NCBI RefSeq assembly: GCF_000196675.2
Contig: NC_015312.1
Location: 5,022,001-5,086,000 of the forward strand
Length of the DNA stretch: 64,000 bases
From: Pseudonocardia benzenivorans CB1190
Lineage (GTDB): Bacteria > Actinomycetota > Actinomycetes > Mycobacteriales > Pseudonocardiaceae
Reading direction: 5' to 3'
Shown: one piece after another, positions 16,297-24,209 of the stretch
How the letters are laid out: the number at the start of each line of letters is the position of its first letter
Numbering within the stretch: the first letter of the stretch is position 1
Position numbers and translations under genes: made by a program
The notes under the pieces: generated by a model
Seen by the model: the letters and a program-made list of their open reading frames with translations, nothing else
Database searches by the model: none
What the model was told of the DNA's origin: nothing

Positions 16297-17673
16297 GTGC
16301 CGCGTCCCGTCGCACCCCAGCTCGTCGACCTGCTCGAACGCGTCATCGGTGCCGCGCTGCCCATCCGCATCCGCGCGTGGGACGGCAGCGAGGCCGGAGC
16401 GGCCGACGACCCCGCCGCGCCCGTCGCCGTGCTGCGGCACCGCCGCGGCCTGCGCCGGCTGCTGTGGGCCCCCGGCGAGCTCGGCCTGGCCCGCGCGTTC
16501 GTCGCGGGCGAGCTCGACGTCGAGGGCGACCTCGCCGACGGCCTGTCCCGGTTCTGGGCGCTCGCCCGCGCGCACGGCCTGTCCGGTGTGACGCTCTCGG
16601 CCTCCGACCGGATCGCGGCCGCCGCGCTCGCGGCCCGGCTCGGCGCCGTCGGACCGCCGCCCCGGCCCCCGGCCGCGGAGGCGCGCCTGCGGGGCACGAT
16701 GCACACCCGCCGGCGCGACCGGGCCGCGATCGCGCACCACTACGACCTGTCCAACGAGTTCTACGCGTTCCTGCTCGACCCGCGGATGACCTACTCGTGC
16801 GGCTACTGGACACAGGAGCCCGGGCCCGGGTACCGGCTCGTCGACGCCCAACGCGACAAGCTCGACCTCGTCTGCCGCAAGCTCGGCCTCGCGCCCGGGA
16901 TGCGGCTGCTCGACGTCGGCTGCGGATGGGCGTCGCTGCTGGTCCACGCCGCGCAGCACTACGGCGTCACTGCCGTCGGCGTGACGCTCTCCGCGCGCCA
17001 GCGCGACCTCGGCGCCGCCCGCGTCGCCGAGCTGGGCCTGGCGGACCGGATCGAGATCCGGCTGCAGGACTACCGCGGTGTCGACGACCCGCCCTTCGAC
17101 GCCATCGCGTCGATCGAGATGGGCGAGCACGTCGGGGACGTCAACTACCCGACCTACGCCGCCCAGCTGCACCGGCTGCTGCGCCCGCACGGCCGGCTGC
17201 TGCTGCAGCAGATGTCGCGCGGCGCGGCGGGCCGCGACGACAACCCCGGCGGCGGCGCGTTCATGGAACGCTACGTCGCGCCCGACATGTCCATGCGCCC
17301 ACTGGGCTCGACGCTGAACCTGCTCGAGGCCGCCGGGCTCGAGCTCGCCGACGTCCACTCGCTGCGCGAGCACTACGTGACGACGGTCCGGCCGTGGCTG
17401 GACACGTTGCAGGACCGCAAGGCGGAGGCGATCCGGCTCGTCGGCGAGGAGCAGTACCGGGTCTGGCTGCTCTACCTCGCGGGCGCCTCGTCGGCGTTCG
17501 CGGAGAACCGCATGGGCGTGCACCAGATGCTGTTCGTCCGGCCGGGCGCCGACGGCACGTCCGGCCTGCCGCGCAGCCGGGCCGCCGTCCTCGGCCCGGA
17601 CCCGGCACTCGACCGGCTCGCCGCCGACGTGCGGCCGGGTGAGCTCACCGCAACCGTCGCTCCGACACGATGA
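16297..17673 (+). CDS. Second, divergent cyclopropane-synthase-like methyltransferase
   Basis: 458-residue SAM-dependent methyltransferase in tandem with the previous one but clearly different. AIAHHYDLSNEFYAFLLDP and LLDVGCGWASLLVHAA mark the catalytic domain and SAM site. SIEMGEHVGDVNYPTYA keeps the Glu, but the usual WIHKYVFPGG block reads FMERYVAPDMSM, so the histidine linked to bicarbonate binding in CFA synthases is absent. This suggests a different acceptor or a methyl- rather than cyclopropane-forming reaction (inference). GTG at 16297 follows GAAGGAG; its stop overlaps the next ATG by four bases. Confidence 0.83.
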   Translation: MPRPVAPQLVDLLERVIGAALPIRIRAWDGSEAGAADDPAAPVAVLRHRRGLRRLLWAPGELGLARAFVAGELDVEGDLADGLSRFWALARAHGLSGVTLSASDRIAAAALAARLGAVGPPPRPPAAEARLRGTMHTRRRDRAAIAHHYDLSNEFYAFLLDPRMTYSCGYWTQEPGPGYRLVDAQRDKLDLVCRKLGLAPGMRLLDVGCGWASLLVHAAQHYGVTAVGVTLSARQRDLGAARVAELGLADRIEIRLQDYRGVDDPPFDAIASIEMGEHVGDVNYPTYAAQLHRLLRPHGRLLLQQMSRGAAGRDDNPGGGAFMERYVAPDMSMRPLGSTLNLLEAAGLELADVHSLREHYVTTVRPWLDTLQDRKAEAIRLVGEEQYRVWLLYLAGASSAFAENRMGVHQMLFVRPGADGTSGLPRSRAAVLGPDPALDRLAADVRPGELTATVAPTR

Positions 17674-18503
17674 CCGACGTGGGCGCCTTCCCCTGGTCGC
17701 AGTTCCTGACCAACCTCTGGGTCACGGCGGTGGCGGTGCTCGTCGTCATGCTCGCGGCACTGGCCGTCGCGGCGCTGCGCGGGGGCCGCCACGACGGGAT
17801 CGACGTCGTCTGGGGCGCCGGGTTCGCCGTGGTCGCGCTCGTCACGCTGGTCATGTCGGCCGGCGACGGCGAGACCTGGCGCCGATGGCTCACCACCGCG
17901 CTGACGGTGGTGTGGGGGCTGCGGCTGGCCTGGCACATCGGCCGTCGCAACCACGGCAAGCCCGAGGACCAGCGCTACGTCGCGCTCATGAGCCGGGCGC
18001 CCGGCAACCCGTACGTGTACGCGTTCACCAGGATCTACCTGACCCAGGGTGTGGTCATGTGGGTCGTGTCGCTGCCCGTCCAGCTCGCCCAGTACGGCAC
18101 CGGCGGCGGCCTGCTCGGCACGGTGACGGCCGTGCTGGGCGTGCTGTCGTGGTGTGTCGGGTTCTTCTTCGAGACCGTCGGTGACGCCCAGCTCGCCCGT
18201 TTCACCGCGGACCCGGGCAACAAGGGCACGGTGCTCGACCGCGGGCTGTGGCGGTACACCCGCCATCCCAACTACTTCGGCGACGCCGCGGTCTGGTGGG
18301 GGCTGACGCTGCTCGGGCTGCACCAGCTGCCCGGCCTGGTCGGACTCGCGTCCGCCGCGATCATGACCTTCCTGCTGGTCAGGGGCACCGGCGCGAAGCT
18401 GCTCGAGTCCTCGATCGGCGAGCGGCGTCCCGGCTACGCCGACTACGTCCGGCGCACCAGCGGGTTCATCCCGCGGCCACCACGCGAACCGGCCCGCTCC
18501 TGA
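17670..18503 (+). CDS. DUF1295 membrane protein
   Basis: 277-residue integral membrane protein with about six helices, related to steroid 5-alpha-reductase and isoprenylcysteine methyltransferase folds. The C-terminal LWRYTRHPNYFGDAAVWWG and GYADYVRRTSGFIPRPP are family marks; the RHPNYFG block contacts cofactor in relatives. In the mycobacterial ufaA1 locus a membrane protein sits in the same place. It could reduce a methylene intermediate or move the lipid substrate (inference). ATG at 17670 overlaps the methyltransferase stop. Confidence 0.85.
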   Translation: MTDVGAFPWSQFLTNLWVTAVAVLVVMLAALAVAALRGGRHDGIDVVWGAGFAVVALVTLVMSAGDGETWRRWLTTALTVVWGLRLAWHIGRRNHGKPEDQRYVALMSRAPGNPYVYAFTRIYLTQGVVMWVVSLPVQLAQYGTGGGLLGTVTAVLGVLSWCVGFFFETVGDAQLARFTADPGNKGTVLDRGLWRYTRHPNYFGDAAVWWGLTLLGLHQLPGLVGLASAAIMTFLLVRGTGAKLLESSIGERRPGYADYVRRTSGFIPRPPREPARS

Positions 18504-18569
18504 ACCGACCACCCCGCACCGTCCGTCCCTGAGTGGGGCGCCCCGCCCCGCCCGAGCGAGAGGATCCCG

Positions 18570-19034
18570 ATGAAGTCCGGAGACATGGTCGACGAGTTCG
18601 AGCTGACCGACGAGACGGGAGCCACCCGCACCCTCTCCGGCCTGCTCGCCGACGGCCCGATCGTGCTGTTCTTCTACCCGATGGCCTCCTCCGGCGGCTG
18701 CACGAGGGAGGCCTGCCATTTCCGCGACCTCGCCGCCGAGTTCGCGGAGCTGGGCGCCACGCCCGTCGGCATCTCGGGTGACGACGTCTCCGCGCAGCAC
18801 ACGTTCGCCTCCGCGCACTCGCTGGGCTACCCGCTGCTGTCCGACCCCGGCCACACCGTCGCGAAGCGCTTCGACGCCTACCGGCGCTGGCTGCCCGGCG
18901 GGCTGCACACCCGCCGCCGGACGTTCGTCATCGGTACCGACCGGCGCGTCGTCGCCGAGTTCAGCAGCGAGACCAACTTCGACGCCCACGCCGACGAGGC
19001 GCTCGCCGCGCTGCGCAGGGTCCGGGCCGCGTGA
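18570..19034 (+). CDS. Peroxiredoxin, BCP/PrxQ type
   Basis: 154-residue thiol peroxidase that reduces hydrogen peroxide and organic or lipid hydroperoxides. FFYPMASSGGCTREACHF carries the peroxidatic Cys and a resolving Cys five residues later, as in PrxQ. The common PxxxTPGCT is changed to PMASSGGCT. ATG at 18570 follows GAGAGGA. It lies 66 bases after the lipid operon on the same strand and may protect its unsaturated lipids (inference). It converges with a flavin-fold oxidase gene. Confidence 0.87.
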   Translation: MKSGDMVDEFELTDETGATRTLSGLLADGPIVLFFYPMASSGGCTREACHFRDLAAEFAELGATPVGISGDDVSAQHTFASAHSLGYPLLSDPGHTVAKRFDAYRRWLPGGLHTRRRTFVIGTDRRVVAEFSSETNFDAHADEALAALRRVRAA

Positions 19035-19095
19035 GTGCACCCGGCCCCGGCACACCGCGGGCTGCGGCGCACCATCCGCCGATGCGTCGCCGCGG

Positions 19096-19677
19096 TCAGT
19101 CGCCGGCGGCGGCCCGCGCCGGGATCGCGGGCAGGCCGTCGAGGCTGTGGGTGTTCTTCGCCTCGCGGTAGGCGCGCATGGACGCGTCGTCCTTGCGGTC
19201 GGTCCACGAGTCGAGCAGGTCGCGCTCCCCCAGCAGCTCCATCGTCGGCACCGCGTACCCGCAGGAGTCCGACACCCGCGACACGTCCACCGTCACGACG
19301 GCCCGCACGCCGAGCCGGCGTCGCTCGGCGGCCTCGCCGAACGGCGCGAGCGCCTCGTCGAACCCCGGCTCGCCGACCAGCACGACGCGGCCCGTCCCGT
19401 GCAGACGGACGATGTCGGGCCGCTCGTCGAACGACACGAACATGACGCAGATCCGGCCGTTCTCCCGCAGGTGCGCGACGGTCTCGGCGCCGCTGCCGGT
19501 GAGGTCGGCGTAGGCGAAGGTGTGGTCGTCGAGGACCCGGAACGTGCCCCGCATGCCCTTGACCGAGACGTTGACCATGCCCCCGTCGGACAGCGGTGCC
19601 GTCGCGACGAAGAACATGGGCTGCTCGTGGATCCAGTCGGTGATGCGCGCCGTGATGCCCTTGTAGACCTTGGCCAC
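19096..19677 (-). CDS. Pyridoxamine 5'-phosphate oxidase-fold protein
   Basis: 193-residue split-barrel flavin or F420-binding protein. MFFVATAPLSDGGMVNVSVKG and TGSGAETVAHLRENGRICVM are typical of the family, with PDIVRLHGTGRVV in the barrel core. Substrate unknown; it is not the PdxH of vitamin B6 synthesis, whose substrate-binding C-terminus is lacking. GTG at 19677 follows GAGGAG and lies 11 bases after the map stop, so it is in the map transcript. Confidence 0.8.
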   Translation of the reverse strand: MAKVYKGITARITDWIHEQPMFFVATAPLSDGGMVNVSVKGMRGTFRVLDDHTFAYADLTGSGAETVAHLRENGRICVMFVSFDERPDIVRLHGTGRVVLVGEPGFDEALAPFGEAAERRRLGVRAVVTVDVSRVSDSCGYAVPTMELLGERDLLDSWTDRKDDASMRAYREAKNTHSLDGLPAIPARAAAGD

Positions 19678-19688
19678 GTCGGGGCTCC

Positions 19689-20546
19689 TCAGAGAAGGGT
19701 GAGGATCTCGGCCCCGTCGCCGGTCACCAGCACGGTGTGCTCGAACTGCGCCGTGCGCTGCCGGTCCTTCGTGACGACGGTCCAGCCGTCGTCCCAGATG
19801 TCGTAGTCGACCGTGCCGAGGGTGACCATCGGCTCGATCGTGAAGGTCATGCCCGGCTCGAGGACCGTGTCGACGTCGGGCTGGTCGTAGTGCAGCACCA
19901 CCAGACCGCTGTGGAACGACCGGCCGATGCCGTGCCCGGTGAAGTCACGGACGACGCCGTAGCCGAACCGGCGGGCGTAGGACTCGATCACCCGGCCGAC
20001 GACGTTGAGCTCGCGGCCCGGGCGGACGGCCTTGATCGCGCGCATCGTCGCCTCGCGGGTGCGCTCGACGAGGAGCCGGTCCTCCTCGGAGACCTCGCCC
20101 GCGAGGAACGTCGCGTTGGTGTCGCCGTGCACGCCGCCGATGAACGCCGTGACGTCGATGTTGACGATGTCGCCGTCCTGGATGACGGTGGAGTCGGGGA
20201 TGCCGTGGCAGATGACCTCGTTGAGGCTCGTGCAGCACGACTTCGGGAAGCGCCGGTAGCCCAGCGTCGACGGGTAGGCGTCGTGGTCGACGAGGAACTC
20301 GTGGACGACCCGGTCGACCTCGTCGGTGGTGACGCCCGGCTTCACGGCCTCGCCGCCCAGCGCGAGCGCCTGCGCCGCGATCCGCCCCGCGACGCGCATC
20401 GCCTCGATCACCTCGGGCGTCTGCACCCACGGCTCGGTGCTGCGCGACGGCGCGTCCTTGCCGACGTACTCCGGCCGCGGGATGTGCGCCGGGACCGGAC
20501 GGGTCGGCGAGACGGTGCCAGGGGTGAGCAGCGTGCGGGCAGGCAT
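19689..20546 (-). CDS. map: Methionine aminopeptidase, type I with N-terminal extension
   Basis: 285-residue metalloprotease that removes the initiator Met from new proteins. The five metal ligands are visible: Asp in NIDVTAFIGG, Asp in HGDTNATF, His in GHGIGRSFH, Glu in TIEPMV and Glu in AQFEHTVLV. The 30-40-residue Pro-rich N-terminal extension is typical of the actinobacterial MapB (Ic) group. ATG at 20546 has no ribosome site but a -10 box seven bases upstream, so the message is probably leaderless. It is read first, before the flavin-fold gene. Confidence 0.95.
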   Translation of the reverse strand: MPARTLLTPGTVSPTRPVPAHIPRPEYVGKDAPSRSTEPWVQTPEVIEAMRVAGRIAAQALALGGEAVKPGVTTDEVDRVVHEFLVDHDAYPSTLGYRRFPKSCCTSLNEVICHGIPDSTVIQDGDIVNIDVTAFIGGVHGDTNATFLAGEVSEEDRLLVERTREATMRAIKAVRPGRELNVVGRVIESYARRFGYGVVRDFTGHGIGRSFHSGLVVLHYDQPDVDTVLEPGMTFTIEPMVTLGTVDYDIWDDGWTVVTKDRQRTAQFEHTVLVTGDGAEILTLL

Positions 20547-20553
20547 GGCGTCC

Positions 20554-20559
20554 AGCTTA
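20554..20559 (-). promoter_or_regulatory. -10 box for leaderless map
   Basis: TAAGCT on the minus strand ends seven bases before the map ATG, in a run (CTTAAG) unusually AT-rich for this genome. Confidence 0.6.
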
Positions 20560-20604
20560 AGCGCTTCGCCCGACCACCCGGCGGCCCCGCGGGCACTCAC
20601 CCAC

Positions 20605-20775
20605 CGCGCGCAGGTTGCGCACGAACGTCGCAACCTCACCGTCCTGCCCGGCCCCGGATACGACGCCCAGGTTGCGCACCAACCACCGGCCGCAACCTCA
20701 CCGTCCCGCCCGGCCGCCGGAACGACGCTCAGGTTGCGCACGACCATCCGGCAGCGACCTCGCGGCGGCGCACGG
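20605..20775. repeat. Array of GCAACC/GGTTGC palindromes between map and a DUF3054 gene
   Basis: Two complete palindromes of about 55-60 bases (GTCGCAACCTCACCGTC ... GACGCCCAGGTTGCGCACC, and GGCCGCAACCTCACCGTC ... GACGCTCAGGTTGCGCACG) are flanked by half-elements (GCGCAGGTTGCGCACGAA at the left, GGCAGCGACCTCGCGG at the right). This is the clearest of three related arrays in the window. The rest of the 317-base gene-free stretch holds a 14-base direct repeat CCGGGATCGTCGGC (near 20807 and 20821) and nothing else I recognise. Confidence 0.8.
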
Positions 20776-20863
20776 GCAGGCGCCGGGACGCCACCTCACG
20801 GCTGCGCCCGGGATCGTCGGCGTCCGGGATCGTCGGCTGCCGGGGGGATCGGCGGCGCCGGGG

Positions 20864-21265
20864 TCAGCGGCCGGTGCGGGCGCTGCGGCGGAGGGCGGTG
20901 GCCGCGACGAGGGCCGAGACCCCGCGCCAGCCCAGCAGCAGCACGGCGAGTGCGGCCAGCGTGACGAGCGCGAAGGTGAGCGGCAGCCGGCCGAGGAACA
21001 CGGCGCGCAGCCCCAGCCCGACGACGACGGTCGCAGCCAGCACGACGACACCGGCGCGGAAGCCCTGCGGGCGCGCCCGCACCCACGGCGTCGCCCAGGC
21101 GACGAGCAGCCCCACCAGGAACGGCGCCGCGACGGCGAGGATGCCGACGATGCCGTCGGACTCGTCGTGGCTGGCACGCCCGATCGCCGCGAACACGACG
21201 ACCGCGACCACGTCGGCCACGGCCGACAGCGCGAACACGCGGGGGAGCCGGATCGTCGTCGCCAC
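20864..21265 (-). CDS. DUF3054 small membrane protein
   Basis: 133-residue integral membrane protein with four predicted helices. FAAIGRASHDESDGIVG near residue 28 is the family signature. Function unknown. GTG at 21265 is chosen from a -10 box (TACGCT, 21272-21277) six bases upstream, another leaderless start; the upstream in-frame ATG has no such support. Confidence 0.75.
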   Translation of the reverse strand: MATTIRLPRVFALSAVADVVAVVVFAAIGRASHDESDGIVGILAVAAPFLVGLLVAWATPWVRARPQGFRAGVVVLAATVVVGLGLRAVFLGRLPLTFALVTLAALAVLLLGWRGVSALVAATALRRSARTGR

Positions 21266-21329
21266 GCACCCAGCGTAGGACGCGGACCGCCCGCTCGGGC
21301 ACACACCCGGGCCGTCGACCGCGGCCGGC

Positions 21330-23165
21330 TCAGCCCAGCGCCGCCAGGAACCGCTGCGCCACCCCGACCGCCGGCCCCGACGAGCCGCCGTCGACGACCA
21401 GCACGGCGAAGGCGACGTCGCCCCGGTAGCCGACGAACCAGCCGTGCGCCCGGTTCGCACCGTTCGCGCTGTACTCGGCCGTCCCGGTCTTGCCGAAGAC
21501 CGCGCCGGAGCGGGCCAGACCGGTCGCCGTCCCCTCGGTCACGACGGCCCGCATCATCGTGCGCAGCTGGTCGAGGACCGGCTGCGGCGGCGGGGCGGTG
21601 GCGGCCTTCGGGACGTCGGTCGGCCGGCCGCGAATGAGCTGCGGCACGACGGGCGCGCCCTTCGCGACGGTCGCCGCGACCAGCGCCATCCCGAACGGCG
21701 TCGCGACCACGTCGCCCTGCCCGAACCCGTCCTCCGCCCGCTGCACCCGCTCGGCGGCGGGCGGCACAGCGCCGGTGACCGTCGTCAGGCCGGGGACGGT
21801 GAAGTCGGCGCCGAACCCGAGCTGCAGCCCCGCCGCGGGCAGCGCGTCGGCGGACAACTGTGCGGCGAGCTGGGAGAACGTGGTGTTGCAGGAGTTGGCG
21901 AAGGCCTTGGTGAGCGGGACGGTGCCCAGGTCGAAGCGGTTCTCGTTGGGGACGAGCCGGCCGTCGATCGTCGTGGTGCCCGGGCACGGCTGCGGCGTGG
22001 TGGCGGTGACGCCGAGCGTCTCGAGCGCGGCGGTCGCCGTGACGATCTTGAACGTCGATCCCGGCGGGTAACGGCCGGTGAGCGCGATGGCACCCGCGGC
22101 GTCGGCAGGGGCGTTCTGCGCGACGGCGAGCACGTCGCCGGTCGACGGCGCGATCGCGACCAGTGCGGCCTGCTGCGGCAGCGTCTCGACGGCGTCCTCG
22201 GCCGCGGCCTGGACGGCGTGGTCGAGGGAGAGCGTGACCGTCGAGCCGGACGTCGCGGGCTGGTCCTGCAGCGTCGCGATCGTCGCGCCGCTGCCGCCGA
22301 CGACCTGCACCGACCACCCGGCAACGCCGCTGACCTGGGGCGTCACCTCCGTCCGGACCGGGGCGAGGACCTGGCTGCCGAACCCCGCGGACTGGGCGAG
22401 CAGCCGGGTCTGGGTCGCGAACCGGACGCCGGGCAGGTCGTGGATCGCGTTCTTGACGGTCAGGTAGTCGGTCTGGCGCAGCACGGCGACGGAGTAGCCC
22501 TGGCCCGCGGGCACCCCGGCAGCACCCTCGGCGATCGACTGCGGGGTGATGCCCGGGACGAGCGGGGCCAGCGCGGCCGCGAGCGCCCCGGTGACGGCCC
22601 CGAGGTCGCCCGCAGCGGTCCGGTCGAGCAGCACGTTGACCACCGGCGTGGGCGTGAGCAGCGGCGTCCCTCCGCGGTCGACGACGGGCGCCGGTTCGGG
22701 GGTGTCGACGACGAGCGCGAGCCGCTGCCCGGCCCCGAGCCTCGGGTGCACGACCGCGGGCGACCAGTGCACGACCCATCCCGCGTCGGTGTCGGGCGCC
22801 GCGCGCAGGGTGATCTCGTCGAGGTAGGCGAAGCGGCGGTTCTGCCCGAGGTCCCACGCGACGTCGACCGACGCCGTCGCCGCGTCGCCCGTGCTGCGCA
22901 CCTGCGCGACGCTCGCCGACAGCCCGGCGGGGGCCAATGACGCGCGCACGGCCGCCAGCAGGGTCTGCGCCGCGGCCGGGTCGTCGGTGAGTGTCGCGGC
23001 CGCCGCGTCGTCGCCCCGGGTCCAGGCGTCGAGGTAGGCCTGGACGGCCTTCTGTTCCGAGCTCGGCCCGAACAACGCGCAGCTCGCGCCCACGAGACTG
23101 AGCACGAGCACCCCGGCGAGCAGCACGAGCCGGAGGCGGCCCGGGACCCGACGGGGAGCGGTCAC
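21330..23165 (-). CDS. Penicillin-binding protein with MecA-type N-terminal domain
   Basis: 611-residue peptidoglycan transpeptidase exported across the membrane. A signal or anchor helix (about residues 10-27, ending LVGASC) may be a lipoprotein signal, though the lipobox is not canonical. An NTF2-like MecA_N domain follows, then the transpeptidase domain with SxxK (Ser370 in PPGSTFK), SxN (Ser425 in NSCN) and KTG (Lys559 in GKTGTAEYS). It matches the position of Rv2864c near ispG in Mycobacterium tuberculosis. GTG at 23165 is chosen because CATACT (23173-23178) lies seven bases upstream; the longer in-frame ATG would put extra residues before the signal. Confidence 0.88.
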   Translation of the reverse strand: MTAPRRVPGRLRLVLLAGVLVLSLVGASCALFGPSSEQKAVQAYLDAWTRGDDAAAATLTDDPAAAQTLLAAVRASLAPAGLSASVAQVRSTGDAATASVDVAWDLGQNRRFAYLDEITLRAAPDTDAGWVVHWSPAVVHPRLGAGQRLALVVDTPEPAPVVDRGGTPLLTPTPVVNVLLDRTAAGDLGAVTGALAAALAPLVPGITPQSIAEGAAGVPAGQGYSVAVLRQTDYLTVKNAIHDLPGVRFATQTRLLAQSAGFGSQVLAPVRTEVTPQVSGVAGWSVQVVGGSGATIATLQDQPATSGSTVTLSLDHAVQAAAEDAVETLPQQAALVAIAPSTGDVLAVAQNAPADAAGAIALTGRYPPGSTFKIVTATAALETLGVTATTPQPCPGTTTIDGRLVPNENRFDLGTVPLTKAFANSCNTTFSQLAAQLSADALPAAGLQLGFGADFTVPGLTTVTGAVPPAAERVQRAEDGFGQGDVVATPFGMALVAATVAKGAPVVPQLIRGRPTDVPKAATAPPPQPVLDQLRTMMRAVVTEGTATGLARSGAVFGKTGTAEYSANGANRAHGWFVGYRGDVAFAVLVVDGGSSGPAVGVAQRFLAALG

Positions 23166-23172
23166 GGACCCG

Positions 23173-23178
23173 AGTATG
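23173..23178 (-). promoter_or_regulatory. -10 box for the leaderless penicillin-binding protein gene
   Basis: CATACT lies seven bases before the GTG start. It resembles GATACT seven bases before ispG. Confidence 0.5.
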
Positions 23179-23277
23179 CCCATGCGTGCCGACATTCCCG
23201 GCGATTCCGGGACGACGCGACGGCCCAACGGCACGTTCGGGGGACGCCGCACGCGCGCCGCGAGTTCGGCCCGGCGG

Positions 23278-24111
23278 TCAGAACAAGACCGTCGCGAAGC
23301 TCGCGACCTGCGTGAACCCGATCCGCCCGTACACCGAGCGGGCCACGTGGTTGAACCCGTTGACGTACAGGCTCGAGATGCGGCCCATGGCGGCGAGCCG
23401 GTCGGCCACCGCGGCGGTGCCGATCGTGCCGTAGCCGTGCCCGCGCCGCGACGGGTGCACCCACACGCCCTGGATCTGGCCGACCTGCGACGACAGCGCG
23501 CCGATCTCGGCCTTGAACACGACCTGCCCGTCCTCGAACCGGGCGAACGCCCGACCGGCGCCGACGAGCTCCGCCACCCGGGCGCGGTACCCCGCGCCGC
23601 CGTCGCCCGCCCGGGGATCGACGCCGACCTCCTCGGTGAACATCGCGATCGCGGCGGGCAGGTAGAGGTCGATCTCGTCGGGACGGACGGGCCGCACCAG
23701 CGGGTCCGGCGTCACCGCCGGCGGCCCGGCCAGCACCATCAGCGGCTGGTCGGGACGGACCTCGCGGGCCGGCGCCCACGCCGGAGCGAGGTCGTCCCAC
23801 AGCGGGAGGACCAGCTCGGCGCGGCCGACGAGCGACGAGCACCCCCTGCCGTGCCGGCGGGCACGGTCGGCGAAGCTGCGCAGCGCGGACCGCTCACCGC
23901 GCAGCGGGACGAGGTTGGCCCCGGAGAAGCAGAGCCCGTCCAGGCGCGGGCCGACGGCCCAGAGCTCGCCGCCGAGGCGCCACGGGTCGAGGCCGGCCAC
24001 CTCGATGCGCGCGGCGACCATGCAGGCCGCAACGGGATCGGCCTCGAGGGCCGCCCGGACGCCGGCGCGGTCACGGTCGTCGAGCAGTCGAGCACCCGCG
24101 ACTCTGAGCAC
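23278..24111 (-). CDS. GNAT acetyltransferase with DUF4081-like N-terminal domain
   Basis: 277-residue protein. The N-terminal half (DPVAACMVAARIEVAGLDPW) matches the domain found in the Rv2867c family, and the C-terminal half is a GNAT fold with QIQGVWVHPSRRGHGYG for acetyl-CoA and NHVARSVYGRIGF near the end. The substrate is unknown. It sits between ispG and the penicillin-binding protein exactly as in Mycobacterium tuberculosis. GTG at 24111 is chosen by family length; AGGAGG touches the start codon, so a slightly upstream start (GTG at about 24129) is also possible. Confidence 0.8.
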   Translation of the reverse strand: MLRVAGARLLDDRDRAGVRAALEADPVAACMVAARIEVAGLDPWRLGGELWAVGPRLDGLCFSGANLVPLRGERSALRSFADRARRHGRGCSSLVGRAELVLPLWDDLAPAWAPAREVRPDQPLMVLAGPPAVTPDPLVRPVRPDEIDLYLPAAIAMFTEEVGVDPRAGDGGAGYRARVAELVGAGRAFARFEDGQVVFKAEIGALSSQVGQIQGVWVHPSRRGHGYGTIGTAAVADRLAAMGRISSLYVNGFNHVARSVYGRIGFTQVASFATVLF

Positions 24112-24209
24112 CCTCCTACGGTGCCACACCTGTGGGCCGATGCCCACGTGAGGGCCGGTTTCGGCTCGGTCTCGGATCACGGCACGCGCCCGGTCCGCCG
24201 CGGGCCGCG

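Noticed and set aside
23166..23252. Upstream in-frame ATG (23252) for the penicillin-binding protein
   Set aside because: It would place about 29 extra residues before the signal helix and ignore the -10 box next to GTG 23165.
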